Shown: positions 46,809 to 56,700 of the stretch, piece by piece
Position numbering within the stretch: position 1 is the first letter of the stretch
Layout: each line of letters opens with the position of its first letter
Source: Planctomycetota bacterium
GTDB taxonomy: Bacteria; Planctomycetota; Planctomycetia; Pirellulales; Pirellulaceae
Direction of reading: 5' to 3'
Assembly: GCA_014381825.1 (NCBI GenBank)
Contig: JACNKX010000148.1
Location: 24,079-88,078, forward strand
Length of the DNA stretch: 64,000 nucleotides
The notes under the pieces: model-generated
What the model was told of the DNA's origin: nothing
What the model saw: the letters and a program-made list of their open reading frames with translations, nothing else
The model's database searches: none
Made by a program: the position numbers and the translations under genes

Positions 46809-47465
46809 ATGCGTCCCATCACAGCCGATATCCTGGTCGAACAACTTGCGCTCGCCGACGCCTTGCTTGTCGGAAGGGAATCTATGCTTACACCGCAAGA
46901 GTTACCAGGACGCTACGGTCGTGTGGTTCATGCCATCGACCGCGTTTTGCAGGCGACTGAATGCGAAGCTGTTGTTGGCGGCGGTTGGGCAGTTTGGCGG
47001 CATGGCTTCGTCAATCGCGTGACCCAAGACATCGATATTCTACTTCCCTCGGATCGTATCGAAGAGTTCTTGCAGGTGGCTTCTGTCAGTGGGTTTCAGG
47101 TGCTGACGAGTGGGCCGGGACGTTGGCCCAAGCTGCTGCATAAAGAGACTGATGTTCAGGTCGACATTCTGCCCGAAGGCGAACGTCCAGGTATGTTGCC
47201 GGATCTAGCGCCGACGATGATTCCGTCACCACAACAACTCGGTGCTGTATCCGGTGCGTTAACGTACGTGGGAATTAACACCCTGGTGGAATTGAAACTT
47301 GCGGCGGCGAGATTCAAGGATAAGGCAGATGTCGTGGAAATTATCCGCGCGAACCCTGATAAGATCAGCGGTATTCGGACGCACCTCGCCGGCGTGCACG
47401 CTCAGTACGTCGAATTATTTGAATCGCTCGTGGAAGAAGCACGTAAGGCCGACGCGCAGCGCTAA
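46809..47465 (+). CDS. Nucleotidyltransferase-fold protein
   Basis: About 218 residues from ATG 46809; ATG 46770 would add 13, and no ribosome site decides between them. The core is VVGGGWAVWRHGFVNRVTQD followed by DIDILLPSD, the Gly-Gly...Asp-x-Asp pattern of the Pol-beta nucleotidyltransferase superfamily, as in AbiEii-like and aminoglycoside nucleotidyltransferases. A later KLLHKETDVQVDILPEG may supply the third acidic residue. The C-terminus is helical (VELKLAAARFKDKADVVEII). No antitoxin-like partner is adjacent. It sits between the flavoprotein and polyferredoxin genes, 21 bp before the latter, although nothing in its sequence suggests a redox role. Confidence 0.72.
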   Translation: MRPITADILVEQLALADALLVGRESMLTPQELPGRYGRVVHAIDRVLQATECEAVVGGGWAVWRHGFVNRVTQDIDILLPSDRIEEFLQVASVSGFQVLTSGPGRWPKLLHKETDVQVDILPEGERPGMLPDLAPTMIPSPQQLGAVSGALTYVGINTLVELKLAAARFKDKADVVEIIRANPDKISGIRTHLAGVHAQYVELFESLVEEARKADAQR

Positions 47466-47486
47466 CTGACTGGGGCCTCGTCCACC

Positions 47487-49694
47487 ATGCGACTCAATTG
47501 GTTCTTACCATTTCTCCGTAAGAAGAAGAAAAGTGAGTCGCTTGCGCCACCGTCGTTGATGATGCGCTGGGCGCTGATCGCCCTGCCGCGTTCTTGGTTC
47601 GCTGACCGAGTTACGGGAAAGCCGGGACGGATTCGGAAGCTCTTCAAACGCATCGGCCCTTCAGTCTTGTCGTCGCCGATACGCCGACTTGTTCAGGCGG
47701 TCTGTTTCCTGGCGTTTTTGGTCCTGTTTTTCTACGTCTGTTGGCCGTATAGCGCACGGCCCGTCGTGGATGGCCAGACGTCGGAAGGCTGGAGATTTAT
47801 CGAAGTTGAACAAGAAGCAGGGACGTTTCGCTTTGAAGCACCGGAGCGGCCCGCTTGGATCGAACGTGATGAGCAGGTCGTGCATGTGACCGGCAGCGCT
47901 GCGAGCGCTGCCTACGTTGGCGCTTTCGAAATTGCGGATTCTGACGCAAGCGGCGTGTCGCTTCGTCCGGTTGACGTTATGTCGCCCGAAGCGTTCGACC
48001 AATTGCTCCTCGCTCGCGATACGTGGTCGCTGTGCGAGACTGAGCCGAATCGATGGCCCTCGCACTATGCCGACGATCTTCAGAGAAAAGAGTTTGTTTC
48101 CGCCGAACTGTTTCTTGCGATCGACCCGCTGGTGAGCTTGTCGACGGCCATCGCATCGCGAAGTTGGGTGTGGTCGCTGACGAGTGCGGCAATCATTCTG
48201 GTCGTTTGCGTTCTGATACCGCGTGGCTTCTGTGGGTACTTGTGCCCACTTGGCACGTTGATTGATCTGTTCGATTGGAGTCTTGCGGGACGTGCGAAGC
48301 GTTTCCGTGTCGCGGACGACGGTTGGTGGGTTCACATCAAGTACTATCTACTAATTGGTACGCTTGTCGCTGCGATGTTTGGTGTGTTGGTTTCCGGTTA
48401 CGTAGCGGCGATTCCTGTGATAACTCGTGGAATGCTGTTTGTAGGCGACCCACTTCAGAGCGGTATGTCGCGCGGTTGGCATCTCGTACCTGAGATCCAT
48501 AGCGGGCATGTTTTCTCGCTTCTTCTCTTCGCGGTTGTCCTCTGCCTCGGATTCTTACAGCCGCGTTTCTGGTGCAAGTATGTTTGTCCCAGTGGCGCAG
48601 TCTTCTCTCTCGGCAGCTTGTTTCGAGTCACGGAGCGGAAGGTAGAATCGACCTGCATCAATTGCAACAAGTGCGTCGAGATCTGCCCGTTCGACGCGAT
48701 CAAGCCTGACTTCACCACTCGCACGACCGATTGCACGCTTTGCCAAACTTGCGGCGGTGTCTGTCCGACCCATGCGATTAAGTTTGTCGAGCGTTGGAAT
48801 TTGGTCGAGTTAAAGATCGAGAACGATCCGCCAACTCACGAGACATCGCTCGGCCGCCGCGGCTTTCTCTCGCTTGCGGCTGGCGGGGCCGCTGCGATTG
48901 TTGGCGGTACGGGCGTTGCTGTTGCCACACGTTCGTTCGGGGCGAGGCTCGACGATCCGACGTCTTTCCGTCCAGTTCGTCCGCCGGGAAGTGTCCCGGA
49001 GCAACAATTCTTGGAGATGTGTATTCGCTGTGGCGAGTGTTTCAAAGCATGTCCGAACAACGTGCTGCAAGTCGAAGGCTTTCAGCAGGGGCTGGAAGGG
49101 CTATGGACGCCACTAGTGAATGCAGACTGGGCAGGTTGCGAATCGAGTTGCAACGCCTGCGGTCAGGTCTGCCCAACAGGAGCGATACGCGCGCTGCCGC
49201 TTGAAGAGAAAAAGGTCGCGCGCATGGGACTCGCAATCGTCAATGAAACCACATGCCTGCCGTTTGCAAATCGAGAAGCATGTCAGTTGTGCGTCGACGA
49301 ATGCAATGCCGCTGGCTACGAAGCAATCGAGTTCGTTAATGTTCATACCGAAGTTGATAACAGTGGCATCCCTGTCGAAGGATCTGGTTTCGTCGCCCCT
49401 GTCGTACTCGCCGACAAGTGTGTTGGCTGCGGCTTGTGTCAAACTCGTTGCCATGCAATCAACGTGAAGGAAAAACAATTGCTCGCTGGCTCGGCAATCA
49501 TGATAGAAGCTGGCTTGGGCAAAGAAGATCGCATGATGACGGGCTCGTATATTCAGTTGCGAGAAAGCGAATCTCAACTCCAAAAGGCTACGCCGCCGCA
49601 GAATGAGTTCTTCGTTCCGTCACACGACGCGTCGTCAAGTGAGCCGGTCGAAGTCGAGCCGAGTGATGACGATCCCTTCGGGTTGGGATCGTGA
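47487..49694 (+). CDS. NapH-NapG-like polyferredoxin fusion, membrane bound
   Basis: 735 residues. A basic N-terminus precedes a first helix at ~69-87. Residues ~90-210 form an external domain I do not recognise. Helices at ~227-245, 286-311 and 341-358 follow, with NapH-type RGFCGYLCPLGTLID and FWCKYVCPSGAVFSLGSLFR. Two ferredoxin clusters come next (CINCNKCVEICP and CTLCQTCGGVCP at ~390-427). A twin-arginine motif, SLGRRGFLSLAAGG, at ~454 opens a NapG-like half carrying CIRCGECFKACP, SCNACGQVCPTGAIR, CQLCVDECNAAGYE and CVGCGLCQTRC. At least six Fe-S sites can be counted. It probably passes electrons across the membrane to the flavinylated protein upstream. The C-terminal 40 residues are acidic. 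Confidence 0.88.
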   Translation: MRLNWFLPFLRKKKKSESLAPPSLMMRWALIALPRSWFADRVTGKPGRIRKLFKRIGPSVLSSPIRRLVQAVCFLAFLVLFFYVCWPYSARPVVDGQTSEGWRFIEVEQEAGTFRFEAPERPAWIERDEQVVHVTGSAASAAYVGAFEIADSDASGVSLRPVDVMSPEAFDQLLLARDTWSLCETEPNRWPSHYADDLQRKEFVSAELFLAIDPLVSLSTAIASRSWVWSLTSAAIILVVCVLIPRGFCGYLCPLGTLIDLFDWSLAGRAKRFRVADDGWWVHIKYYLLIGTLVAAMFGVLVSGYVAAIPVITRGMLFVGDPLQSGMSRGWHLVPEIHSGHVFSLLLFAVVLCLGFLQPRFWCKYVCPSGAVFSLGSLFRVTERKVESTCINCNKCVEICPFDAIKPDFTTRTTDCTLCQTCGGVCPTHAIKFVERWNLVELKIENDPPTHETSLGRRGFLSLAAGGAAAIVGGTGVAVATRSFGARLDDPTSFRPVRPPGSVPEQQFLEMCIRCGECFKACPNNVLQVEGFQQGLEGLWTPLVNADWAGCESSCNACGQVCPTGAIRALPLEEKKVARMGLAIVNETTCLPFANREACQLCVDECNAAGYEAIEFVNVHTEVDNSGIPVEGSGFVAPVVLADKCVGCGLCQTRCHAINVKEKQLLAGSAIMIEAGLGKEDRMMTGSYIQLRESESQLQKATPPQNEFFVPSHDASSSEPVEVEPSDDDPFGLGS

Positions 49695-49713
49695 GGCGAT
49701 TGGAATTGGACGG

Positions 49714-50397
49714 TCATTCCGTCGTTGGTGGTGGGACGTCGAGGGGCACGGTCCAACGGTGGACGAGATGTGTCTCGCTCTTGTCTTCGAGAGGCACGTG
49801 ATAGGTGCTGTCTGGTTCGATGTACTTAATATCTCCGATGCCAAAGTCGTGCGAGACAATTCTCGATCCAGGTGGCATCTCTTGGAAACGAGGAACAAGT
49901 CGCTTGGTCATCCAGGGCAGCAAGTACATCAAGACGACATCGGTTTCGCTCAGATCGACCATGAAAACATCTTGCTCACGAATCTCAACGAGGTCCTCGA
50001 CGCCGTGCAACTTGACGTTGGCCTTCGCTTCAGCAACTCGCTCTGGTTCGATGTCAATTCCAACGCCGTGGCACCCATACTTGAGAGCAGCCGTGATCAC
50101 GAGACGACCGTCGCCGCATCCAAGATCGTACACGACGTCGTCCGACGAAATCTTCGCGACCTCTACCATCTTATCGACGATCACATCGGCGGTTGTGATG
50201 AACGGCGCGTTCAAACCGATGCGGAATTCATCGGCAGCGTGACTTTTCGGGAGTGCATCGATCCGCCGATCAACGACAACGATGGCGACGATGGCGAGCC
50301 CAATAGCCGTGGCTCCACCGAGAAGCAGTGGACTCAGGCGACGCGGTTGGGCGCGGGCATCGCTAGGGACGGGAGGATCGATAGAAGGCGAGTCCAT
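49714..50397 (-). CDS. Membrane-anchored class I methyltransferase
   Basis: 227 residues; GGAG is seven bases before the ATG. One helix at ~22-42 (PLLLGGATAIGLAIVAIVVV) anchors it. The methyltransferase core begins near residue 60 with PFITTADVIVDKMVEVAKI, then the SAM motif VVYDLGCGDGRLVITAALKY at ~89, GVGIDIEPERVAEAKANVKL, EIREQDVFMVDLSETDVVLM and YLLPWM. The pattern resembles small DLGSGDGR methyltransferases related to FAM173. Orientation of the anchor and the substrate cannot be read from the sequence. It is convergent with the polyferredoxin gene. Confidence 0.82.
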   Translation of the reverse strand: MDSPSIDPPVPSDARAQPRRLSPLLLGGATAIGLAIVAIVVVDRRIDALPKSHAADEFRIGLNAPFITTADVIVDKMVEVAKISSDDVVYDLGCGDGRLVITAALKYGCHGVGIDIEPERVAEAKANVKLHGVEDLVEIREQDVFMVDLSETDVVLMYLLPWMTKRLVPRFQEMPPGSRIVSHDFGIGDIKYIEPDSTYHVPLEDKSETHLVHRWTVPLDVPPPTTE

Positions 50398-50531
50398 AGG
50401 AGGCTCCGAGAGAAATGGACGATATGAATGGAGAGCGAAATGTTGCGTGACGCGACACGCTTGTACGGAATTGACGAGAACTTAGACTGAAGCATGTTCT
50501 TATATCAGAAGTCTGGGGAGAGTCTATCGCC

Positions 50532-52960
50532 ATGCGAGATTACGAGAAACTGGGCGCTTTCTATCTCGGCAAAATGTTCGATATGAAGGCTGGCGAGTTG
50601 CGCGACGATTTGTTGTTATATGACTCAAAAGACCTAACGACTCACGCCGTTTGCGTGGGCATGACCGGCAGTGGTAAGACAGGCCTTTGCTTAAGTCTAC
50701 TCGAAGAGGCGGCGATCGACGGCATTCCGGCGATATGCATCGACCCAAAGGGGGATATTGGGAATTTGCTGCTCACCTTTCTGATCTTGAGCCAGAACAG
50801 TTCAAGCCTTGGATCGATAGTGGTGAAGCGACACGAAAGGGATGCACCGTCGATGAGTATGCGAAGCAAGTTTCCGATCTGTGGCGCGAAGGACTCGGCG
50901 CGTGGGGGCAAGATGCGTCGCGGATCGCCAAGTTCCGGTCATCAACTGATCTGAGCATCTACACGCCGGGCAGCAACGCGGGACTGCCGTTGACGGTTCT
51001 GCGAAGTTTCTCGCCACCTTCGGCAGCCGTCATTAACGACGCAGATGCATTTCGCGAGTGCGTGATGTCCGCTGTCTCCGGCCTGTTGGCGTTGCTCAAC
51101 GTCGACGCCGACCCGATCAGCAGCCGCGAGCACATCCTTCTTTCCAACGTGTTCGATCACGCTTGGCGCGAGGGAAAGAGTCTCGATATGGCGGGGTTGA
51201 TTCGCGAGATCCAAACGCCACCGTTCCACAAGATCGGTGTGATGGATCTCGACACGATCTTCCCCGCGAAAGACCGCTTTGCACTCGCGATGAAATTGAA
51301 CAATTTGCTCGGCTCGCCCGGCTTCGCCGCTTGGATGGAAGGCGAGCCGCTCGATATTCAGCGTTTGATGTATACCACCGAAGGCAAGCCGCGGATGTCG
51401 ATCATTTCGATCGCTCATCTTTCGGATACGGAACGAATGTTCTTTGTGACGACGCTCCTAAACGAACTTGTCGGATGGATGCGCAGCCAGCCAGGAACAT
51501 CCAGTTTACGAGCGTTGCTCTACATGGACGAAGTGTTCGGCTACTTCCCACCGACGGCAAACCCACCGTCCAAACGTCCGATGTTGACACTGATGAAGCA
51601 GGCTCGAGCCTTTGGACTCGGCGTCGTTTTGGCGACTCAGAATCCCGTCGACCTTGACTACAAAGGTCTGTCCAATGCCGGCACGTGGTTCTTAGGACGT
51701 CTGCAAACCGAACGGGATAAAGGGCGAGTGCTCGAAGGACTCGAAGGTGCGTCCGCGCAAGCGGGTTCTACGTTCAATCGCGCTCAGATGGAAGCGACGC
51801 TCGCGGGTCTGGGCAACCGCGTCTTTATCATGAACAACGTCCACGACGACGCGCCCGTCGTCTTTCAAACACGTTGGGCCCTATCGTATTTGCGCGGGCC
51901 TTTGTCGCGTGGCCAGATCGAAACGTTGATGGCGGATAAGAAGCAAGCTCGACTGGAAAGCGGCGTCGCGGCCAGCGAGTCGATCACAACTGCCGAGACA
52001 CCAGGCCAGCGGCCAGTCGTACCACCGGGAATCGAAGAACTCTTCGTGGCTCCACGTCGTAATCCGCAAGGTGCCGAGCGATTGATCTATCGCCCGGCCG
52101 TGTTGGGGCTCGCGCGAGTTCACTTCTCAAAGTCAACCGCCGACGTCGATGAATGGGAAACCGTGACGTTAATGCCTGTCATTAGCAGCGACGTGCCAGA
52201 AGACATCTGGGAAGAAGCGACTTTGATGAACTACGACGATCTTGATTTCGAAACAGATCCCGATGCCGACGCAGCCTTCAGCGACCTTCCATCCGAGTTG
52301 TCGAAGCCCAAGCAGTACGCTTGCTGGAAGACGGCACTCAAGAATTACTTGTATCGCAGTCATTCGTTGATGTTGTACGAGTGTGCGATTCTGAAATTGA
52401 AGTCGCAAGCTGGCGAGACAGAAGGCGACTTCCGCATTCGCCTAAAGCAGGCCGCCAGCGAACAGCGGGATCTCGACGTCGAAAAGCTCCGGAAGAAATA
52501 CGCGCCGAAGTTAAAGTCGTTGGAGGAAAGAATTCGCAAGGCCGAGCAGACGGTTGAAGAGCAAAAGAGCCAAGTTACGCAACAGGCTGTTTCAACATTT
52601 GTTAGCTTTGGAACGACTTTACTTAGCGCATTTTGTGGTCGCAAGCTAATGAGTGCTACCAGCGTAAGCCGTGCCGCAACTTCTATGCGTTCCGCAGGTA
52701 AAATTGCGAAGGAGAAAGGCGACGTGGCGCTGGCAAAGGAGACAGTCGAGTCACATAAAGAAAAACTGCTTGCGCTGGAGGAAGAGTTCACTCGCGAGAC
52801 GGAAGAACTTCGCGAGCGATTCACGGAAGACGCCTTGGAGCTAAAGGAGTTACGGATCAAACCTCGCAAATCAGATCTGAGCGTCGATCAAGTTGCACTC
52901 GTCTGGACTCCGTGGATTCTCGACGCCGTCGGTATGGCACAACCGGCGTTTGTCGAGTGA
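50532..52960 (+). pseudogene. HerA-like (DUF853-type) ATPase with a frameshift
   Basis: Two overlapping frames make one gene. The first frame (from ATG 50532) has [20 protein letters not shown], Walker [11 protein letters not shown] and [15 protein letters not shown]. The second (to 52960) resumes with [20 protein letters not shown] and runs through FVTTLLNELVGWM, MDEVFGYFPPTANPPSKRPM, LATQNPVDLDYKGLSNAGTW and a long C-terminal coiled coil. Family members read LLTFPDLxPE at the join, so one base, probably C, is missing near 50778-50784. Repaired length would be about 809 residues. It may be a recent mutation or a sequencing error, since both halves look intact and conserved. GGGGAG provides a good ribosome site. 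Confidence 0.85.
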
Positions 52961-52980
52961 GCTAACTCGCGGAACCGTGA

Positions 52981-53748
52981 TCACGGTAATCGAACTACTT
53001 CGCTGCGAAAGATGTCGCCTTCGAGATGAAGGATTCGAAAACCGGGTGGGATGAAGTCGAGGCTGAACTCTTCTGAGTTCACGCCAAACTGCACGACGGC
53101 GGAAGGCGTCGTGAACAGTTGTAAGTTGCCGATATTCTTTTGGCGATCTTGATGCACGTGTCCGGCGCAGATGGCTTTGACTTGAGGGGCGTTCGTCGCG
53201 AGTTCCAGAAGCGACGCCGCATCACGCAAACCAAGTGCATCGACCCATGCGGAGCCGACTTCGAATGGCGGATGATGCACGAACAAGACCGTTGGTTGCC
53301 CAACGTGCAAGCGTAGTTCTTCGGCGAGCCACTCCAGCTGCCGTTGGCCGAGTTCGCCTGGGACTTCGCCGGAGATGTGCGAGTCGAGCCCGATCAGTTG
53401 CCACTCGCCAACGCGGCAACTGAATGTAAAGAAGTCCAACTCGTTCGACGCAAGTTCAGGAAACACTTCACGGATGAATGGACGACTGTCGTGATTCCCG
53501 AGCATTAATTTGCAATTAGGGAGCCAGTCACCCAACATCTCGCGGAGGACCTCGTAGGTCTCGCGCTGTTCGTCGTGAGCCAAGTCGCCGGTGATGACGA
53601 TCTGGTCGAAGTTCCACCGCCTCGCGGCAACGCCTTCGCGGATATAGGCGAAGACTCGCGTGACTTCGTCTCGCGTACAGATATCCTTGAGCGTCGCGGC
53701 AGGGTCGCTCAATAGATGCAAGTCGGTTAGTTGCAATACGCTAGGCAT
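52981..53748 (-). CDS. Calcineurin-like phosphodiesterase, CpdA type
   Basis: 255 residues. All metal motifs of the class III cyclic-nucleotide phosphodiesterase group are present: LQLTDLHLLSDP at the N-terminus, IVITGDLAHDEQ near 50, LMLGNHDSRPF near 82, VLFVHHPPFEVGSAW, and AICAGHVHQDRQKN. Like CpdA it may hydrolyse cAMP, although related enzymes cut other phosphodiesters. It is the last gene of a minus-strand run with the PQQ and TPR genes, nine bases after the PQQ stop. A cyclase gene exists elsewhere in the window (5766-7550), but no direct link is shown. Confidence 0.85.
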   Translation of the reverse strand: MPSVLQLTDLHLLSDPAATLKDICTRDEVTRVFAYIREGVAARRWNFDQIVITGDLAHDEQRETYEVLREMLGDWLPNCKLMLGNHDSRPFIREVFPELASNELDFFTFSCRVGEWQLIGLDSHISGEVPGELGQRQLEWLAEELRLHVGQPTVLFVHHPPFEVGSAWVDALGLRDAASLLELATNAPQVKAICAGHVHQDRQKNIGNLQLFTTPSAVVQFGVNSEEFSLDFIPPGFRILHLEGDIFRSEVVRLP

Positions 53749-53757
53749 GAGAACAAG

Positions 53758-56700
53758 TCACTCCGGAATGAGTTGAAGACCGGATAGTGTAGCTTCGCCT
53801 CGAACGTTGTGGAAATGGACACTGATCGTCGAATCACTTGTAATGCCAGTAAACTCTTTCACGATACCACGAAGCGCCCCTTCTGTTTCGGAAGCGATAT
53901 CGAATCCTTCGAGAACCTTTTGGCCTTGGATCGAGACGTCAAAGACGCGCTCGCCAACAGCCCGATCCTCCAACTCCGCGAATGTGAGGCGGACGGTGTA
54001 CGAACGCTTGATAGCAACGCCCAGGTCCTGTTCAATCGACTCAATGCCTACGACGCCCGACGATGCAACCCAATCGAACGCATCGCCCAACGGAACGACT
54101 TGTGACGAGTGACGAAGCAGAGGGCGCACGGAATCGCCAGAAAGCTTGATTGGTAGATCTGGAGAGCGGCCACCAATGCTCGGTTGGTCGTACCACATCG
54201 TGCCGCCGGGATCTCGATGATCGCCTGGAGCGCCAAGGTTCACAGCGAATTCCTTTGGCGATGCATCAAGATTGCTGAACGTCCACTGTTCAACATCGGG
54301 CATGTGAATCAAGGCGAGCGAGCATTGGTTCTGATAGGCGCAAACGCACGTTCGCGTGTAGTCCGGCGCGTTTAATACACCATCGGCCGCGATGAGATTC
54401 GCGGTACAACTGGAACGAAAGCCACCGATGTTTCCCGTCCCACTATCTCCCGCGAGATCACAAAAGCCGGCTGCCCCGCTACGGAACGTCAGGAGATGTT
54501 CGCTGCCGACCGCCGTGTTACATCCATACATCCGTTTGTATTTCCAGCCAGTCGTCTCGCCGGTCAGCAAGTCCAGCTCGAAACCTCCTGCGCCGTTGGT
54601 GATGATTTTGTCCCGCCACAGCAAACAAGGTCCGCTATACTTCTGCGAAAGCTCCTTCCACAAAACATTTCCGTCTTGGCCACGATAGGCGACCATTCCG
54701 GCGGATGCTTCGTCCTTGGCTCGGTCACGATAGGCGCTACCCGCTTGAAGCAAGATGTCGTGTTCGCGGGAATAGTTGAGAAACGTCCCAAAAACGTCCT
54801 CGTTCGTTGACCAAATGACTTCTCCAGTTGCGGCATTCAACGCGAATAGACGCGGCTTCGTCGGCGGTTTGAGTCCACGGCGCTGCAACGTCTGGAATTG
54901 GACGTCGGACATGCTATCGATGCAGTAGATTCGCTCGCCAGCGGCTGCAATCGCATTATGCCGGAAGCTGAATTCGGCATTTCGCGTCCAGAGTACATTG
55001 CCGGTGTGTCGATTCATGACAACGAGATGACGGCTGGACGATGAGTATTGAGCGGCTGAAAGTAGTTCCGAGATGCGATCGGCTTTCGCTGCACTCTTCT
55101 CGTCGTCGACGGCAACGGGGCTTGATGTTGCAATCAACCGGTCACCTTCGACGGCAAGATAGCCCCACGTCGGATTTGGCGAAGCAGAATCGGCATCTAA
55201 CCTGATCGTGCGAAGCGTTTCGCCGGTCACTGAATCGATGTGCAAGATCACATCGTGATACACGACGTAGACTGCATCGGGTAACGTCACATAGTTGCTA
55301 CCGATTTCGCCAGCACCAGCGAAGTGCTTTGTCGTGTCGTAGTAAGTTCCAAGCCCGGGCAAATCCTTTTCCCAAAGCATTCGGCCCGTGTAGACATCGA
55401 CGCATCGCAGCATGTCCGCTCCTTCGATTACCAATCGCCCACCTGCGACTTGCGGCGATGGGCCATGTCCGTGGCGAGGCAGCACTTTGTCATTCGGCGG
55501 TCCGCCAAACCACAGCAGCCCGAGCGGAGTCTTCACGAGCGAATCTCGCGACACAACGCTATTCGCGGCATCGGCATACTGGTGCGTCCAGTTGTCGGAT
55601 CCGGGCAGCGCTCCGATGCGTGTCAAATAAGTAAGCTCGCCGTTGCGCGAAAGCTCTGCATTGGGAATATCCCTGTCGGCGACAATGTCAGCGACCGCGT
55701 CGTGCTGCGCCGACGTCAGTTCCCAGCAGGCGAAGCCACCGTAAGGCCGTAAACTATGAAATGCGATTTGGACGAGTGCCGCGAGCTCCGTCGAGCCGGC
55801 TGCTGCCGTTACTTCACCAGTAACAACATTTGCAAAGTATGGCGGCAATGTCACGTCCGAGAGTTTGCGATTGATCGCAGCGACTCGAGAACCGTACGTC
55901 CCGATCAAACTCAAGTGGCGACGTAATGTCGCGACGCTGGTCTCATCGGAGGCGATGGCGATAACTTGCATTTCGGTTCGCGAGACCAGCTGTTCAGAGA
56001 TCTCTGGTGATCGGACGCCAAGGACGAGTGCGTACCCAGCCGGCGATGGCGCACGATCCACGATTGCATCGACGACAGCGATGGCTTTGCGCGGCATGCC
56101 AGCGGTCGCTGGAGGAAATATTCGCGGCGCGAGAGTTTTGGATTCCGAGAAACATTGAATTCGCGAATCACAGACGACAAACAACTTGTTGTCACCGGCG
56201 ATCGTGCTGCGCGGCGTGCCGTCGATGGCGGCGCTCCACGTGGGTGGCAACAGTTTGTTGGCCTTCCTGGCGGCGACAACATCGAACGCCGCGACGAGAG
56301 CTTCACGCCCCGCGTAAGCGCGCGTGCCCGCGACCATCAGAACGGGTAGATCCGGACTGGATACAGGCCACGAACTGGTTGGCTTCAGCTCGATCTTCTG
56401 GGCTTCTTTGCCCTTTCTGTCGGGCGATATGGACACGTGGATTGCCCCGCTAATATCGTGCCCCGTCGTCTTGCCGATGGCAGTTTCACCAGCGACCGCG
56501 TCAATGGGAAAAGACCCTAGTGACTTGTTGCCTTGCGTCGCGAATGCCGCGTTGTCGACAACATAGAAATCATCGTGGGCCACGACGCTCCAACCGCCAG
56601 ATCCTTTACCACCAAACTCGAAGTATTCCATCTTGCCAGTGTGTCGATCGAAGATGCCCGGCAACGAGCGACCGCCAGGAACAAATAATCGATCGCCGTT

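Noticed and set aside
46809-47465. AbiEii-type toxin-antitoxin pair
   Set aside because: The nucleotidyltransferase core is present, but no antitoxin-like gene is adjacent, and the length and context do not fit a standard pair.
50770-50790. Programmed -1 frameshift signal in the HerA-like gene
   Set aside because: ACCTTTCTG is not a standard slippery heptamer, no stimulatory hairpin was seen, and the family residue at the join (Pro) is restored by one missing base rather than by a slip.
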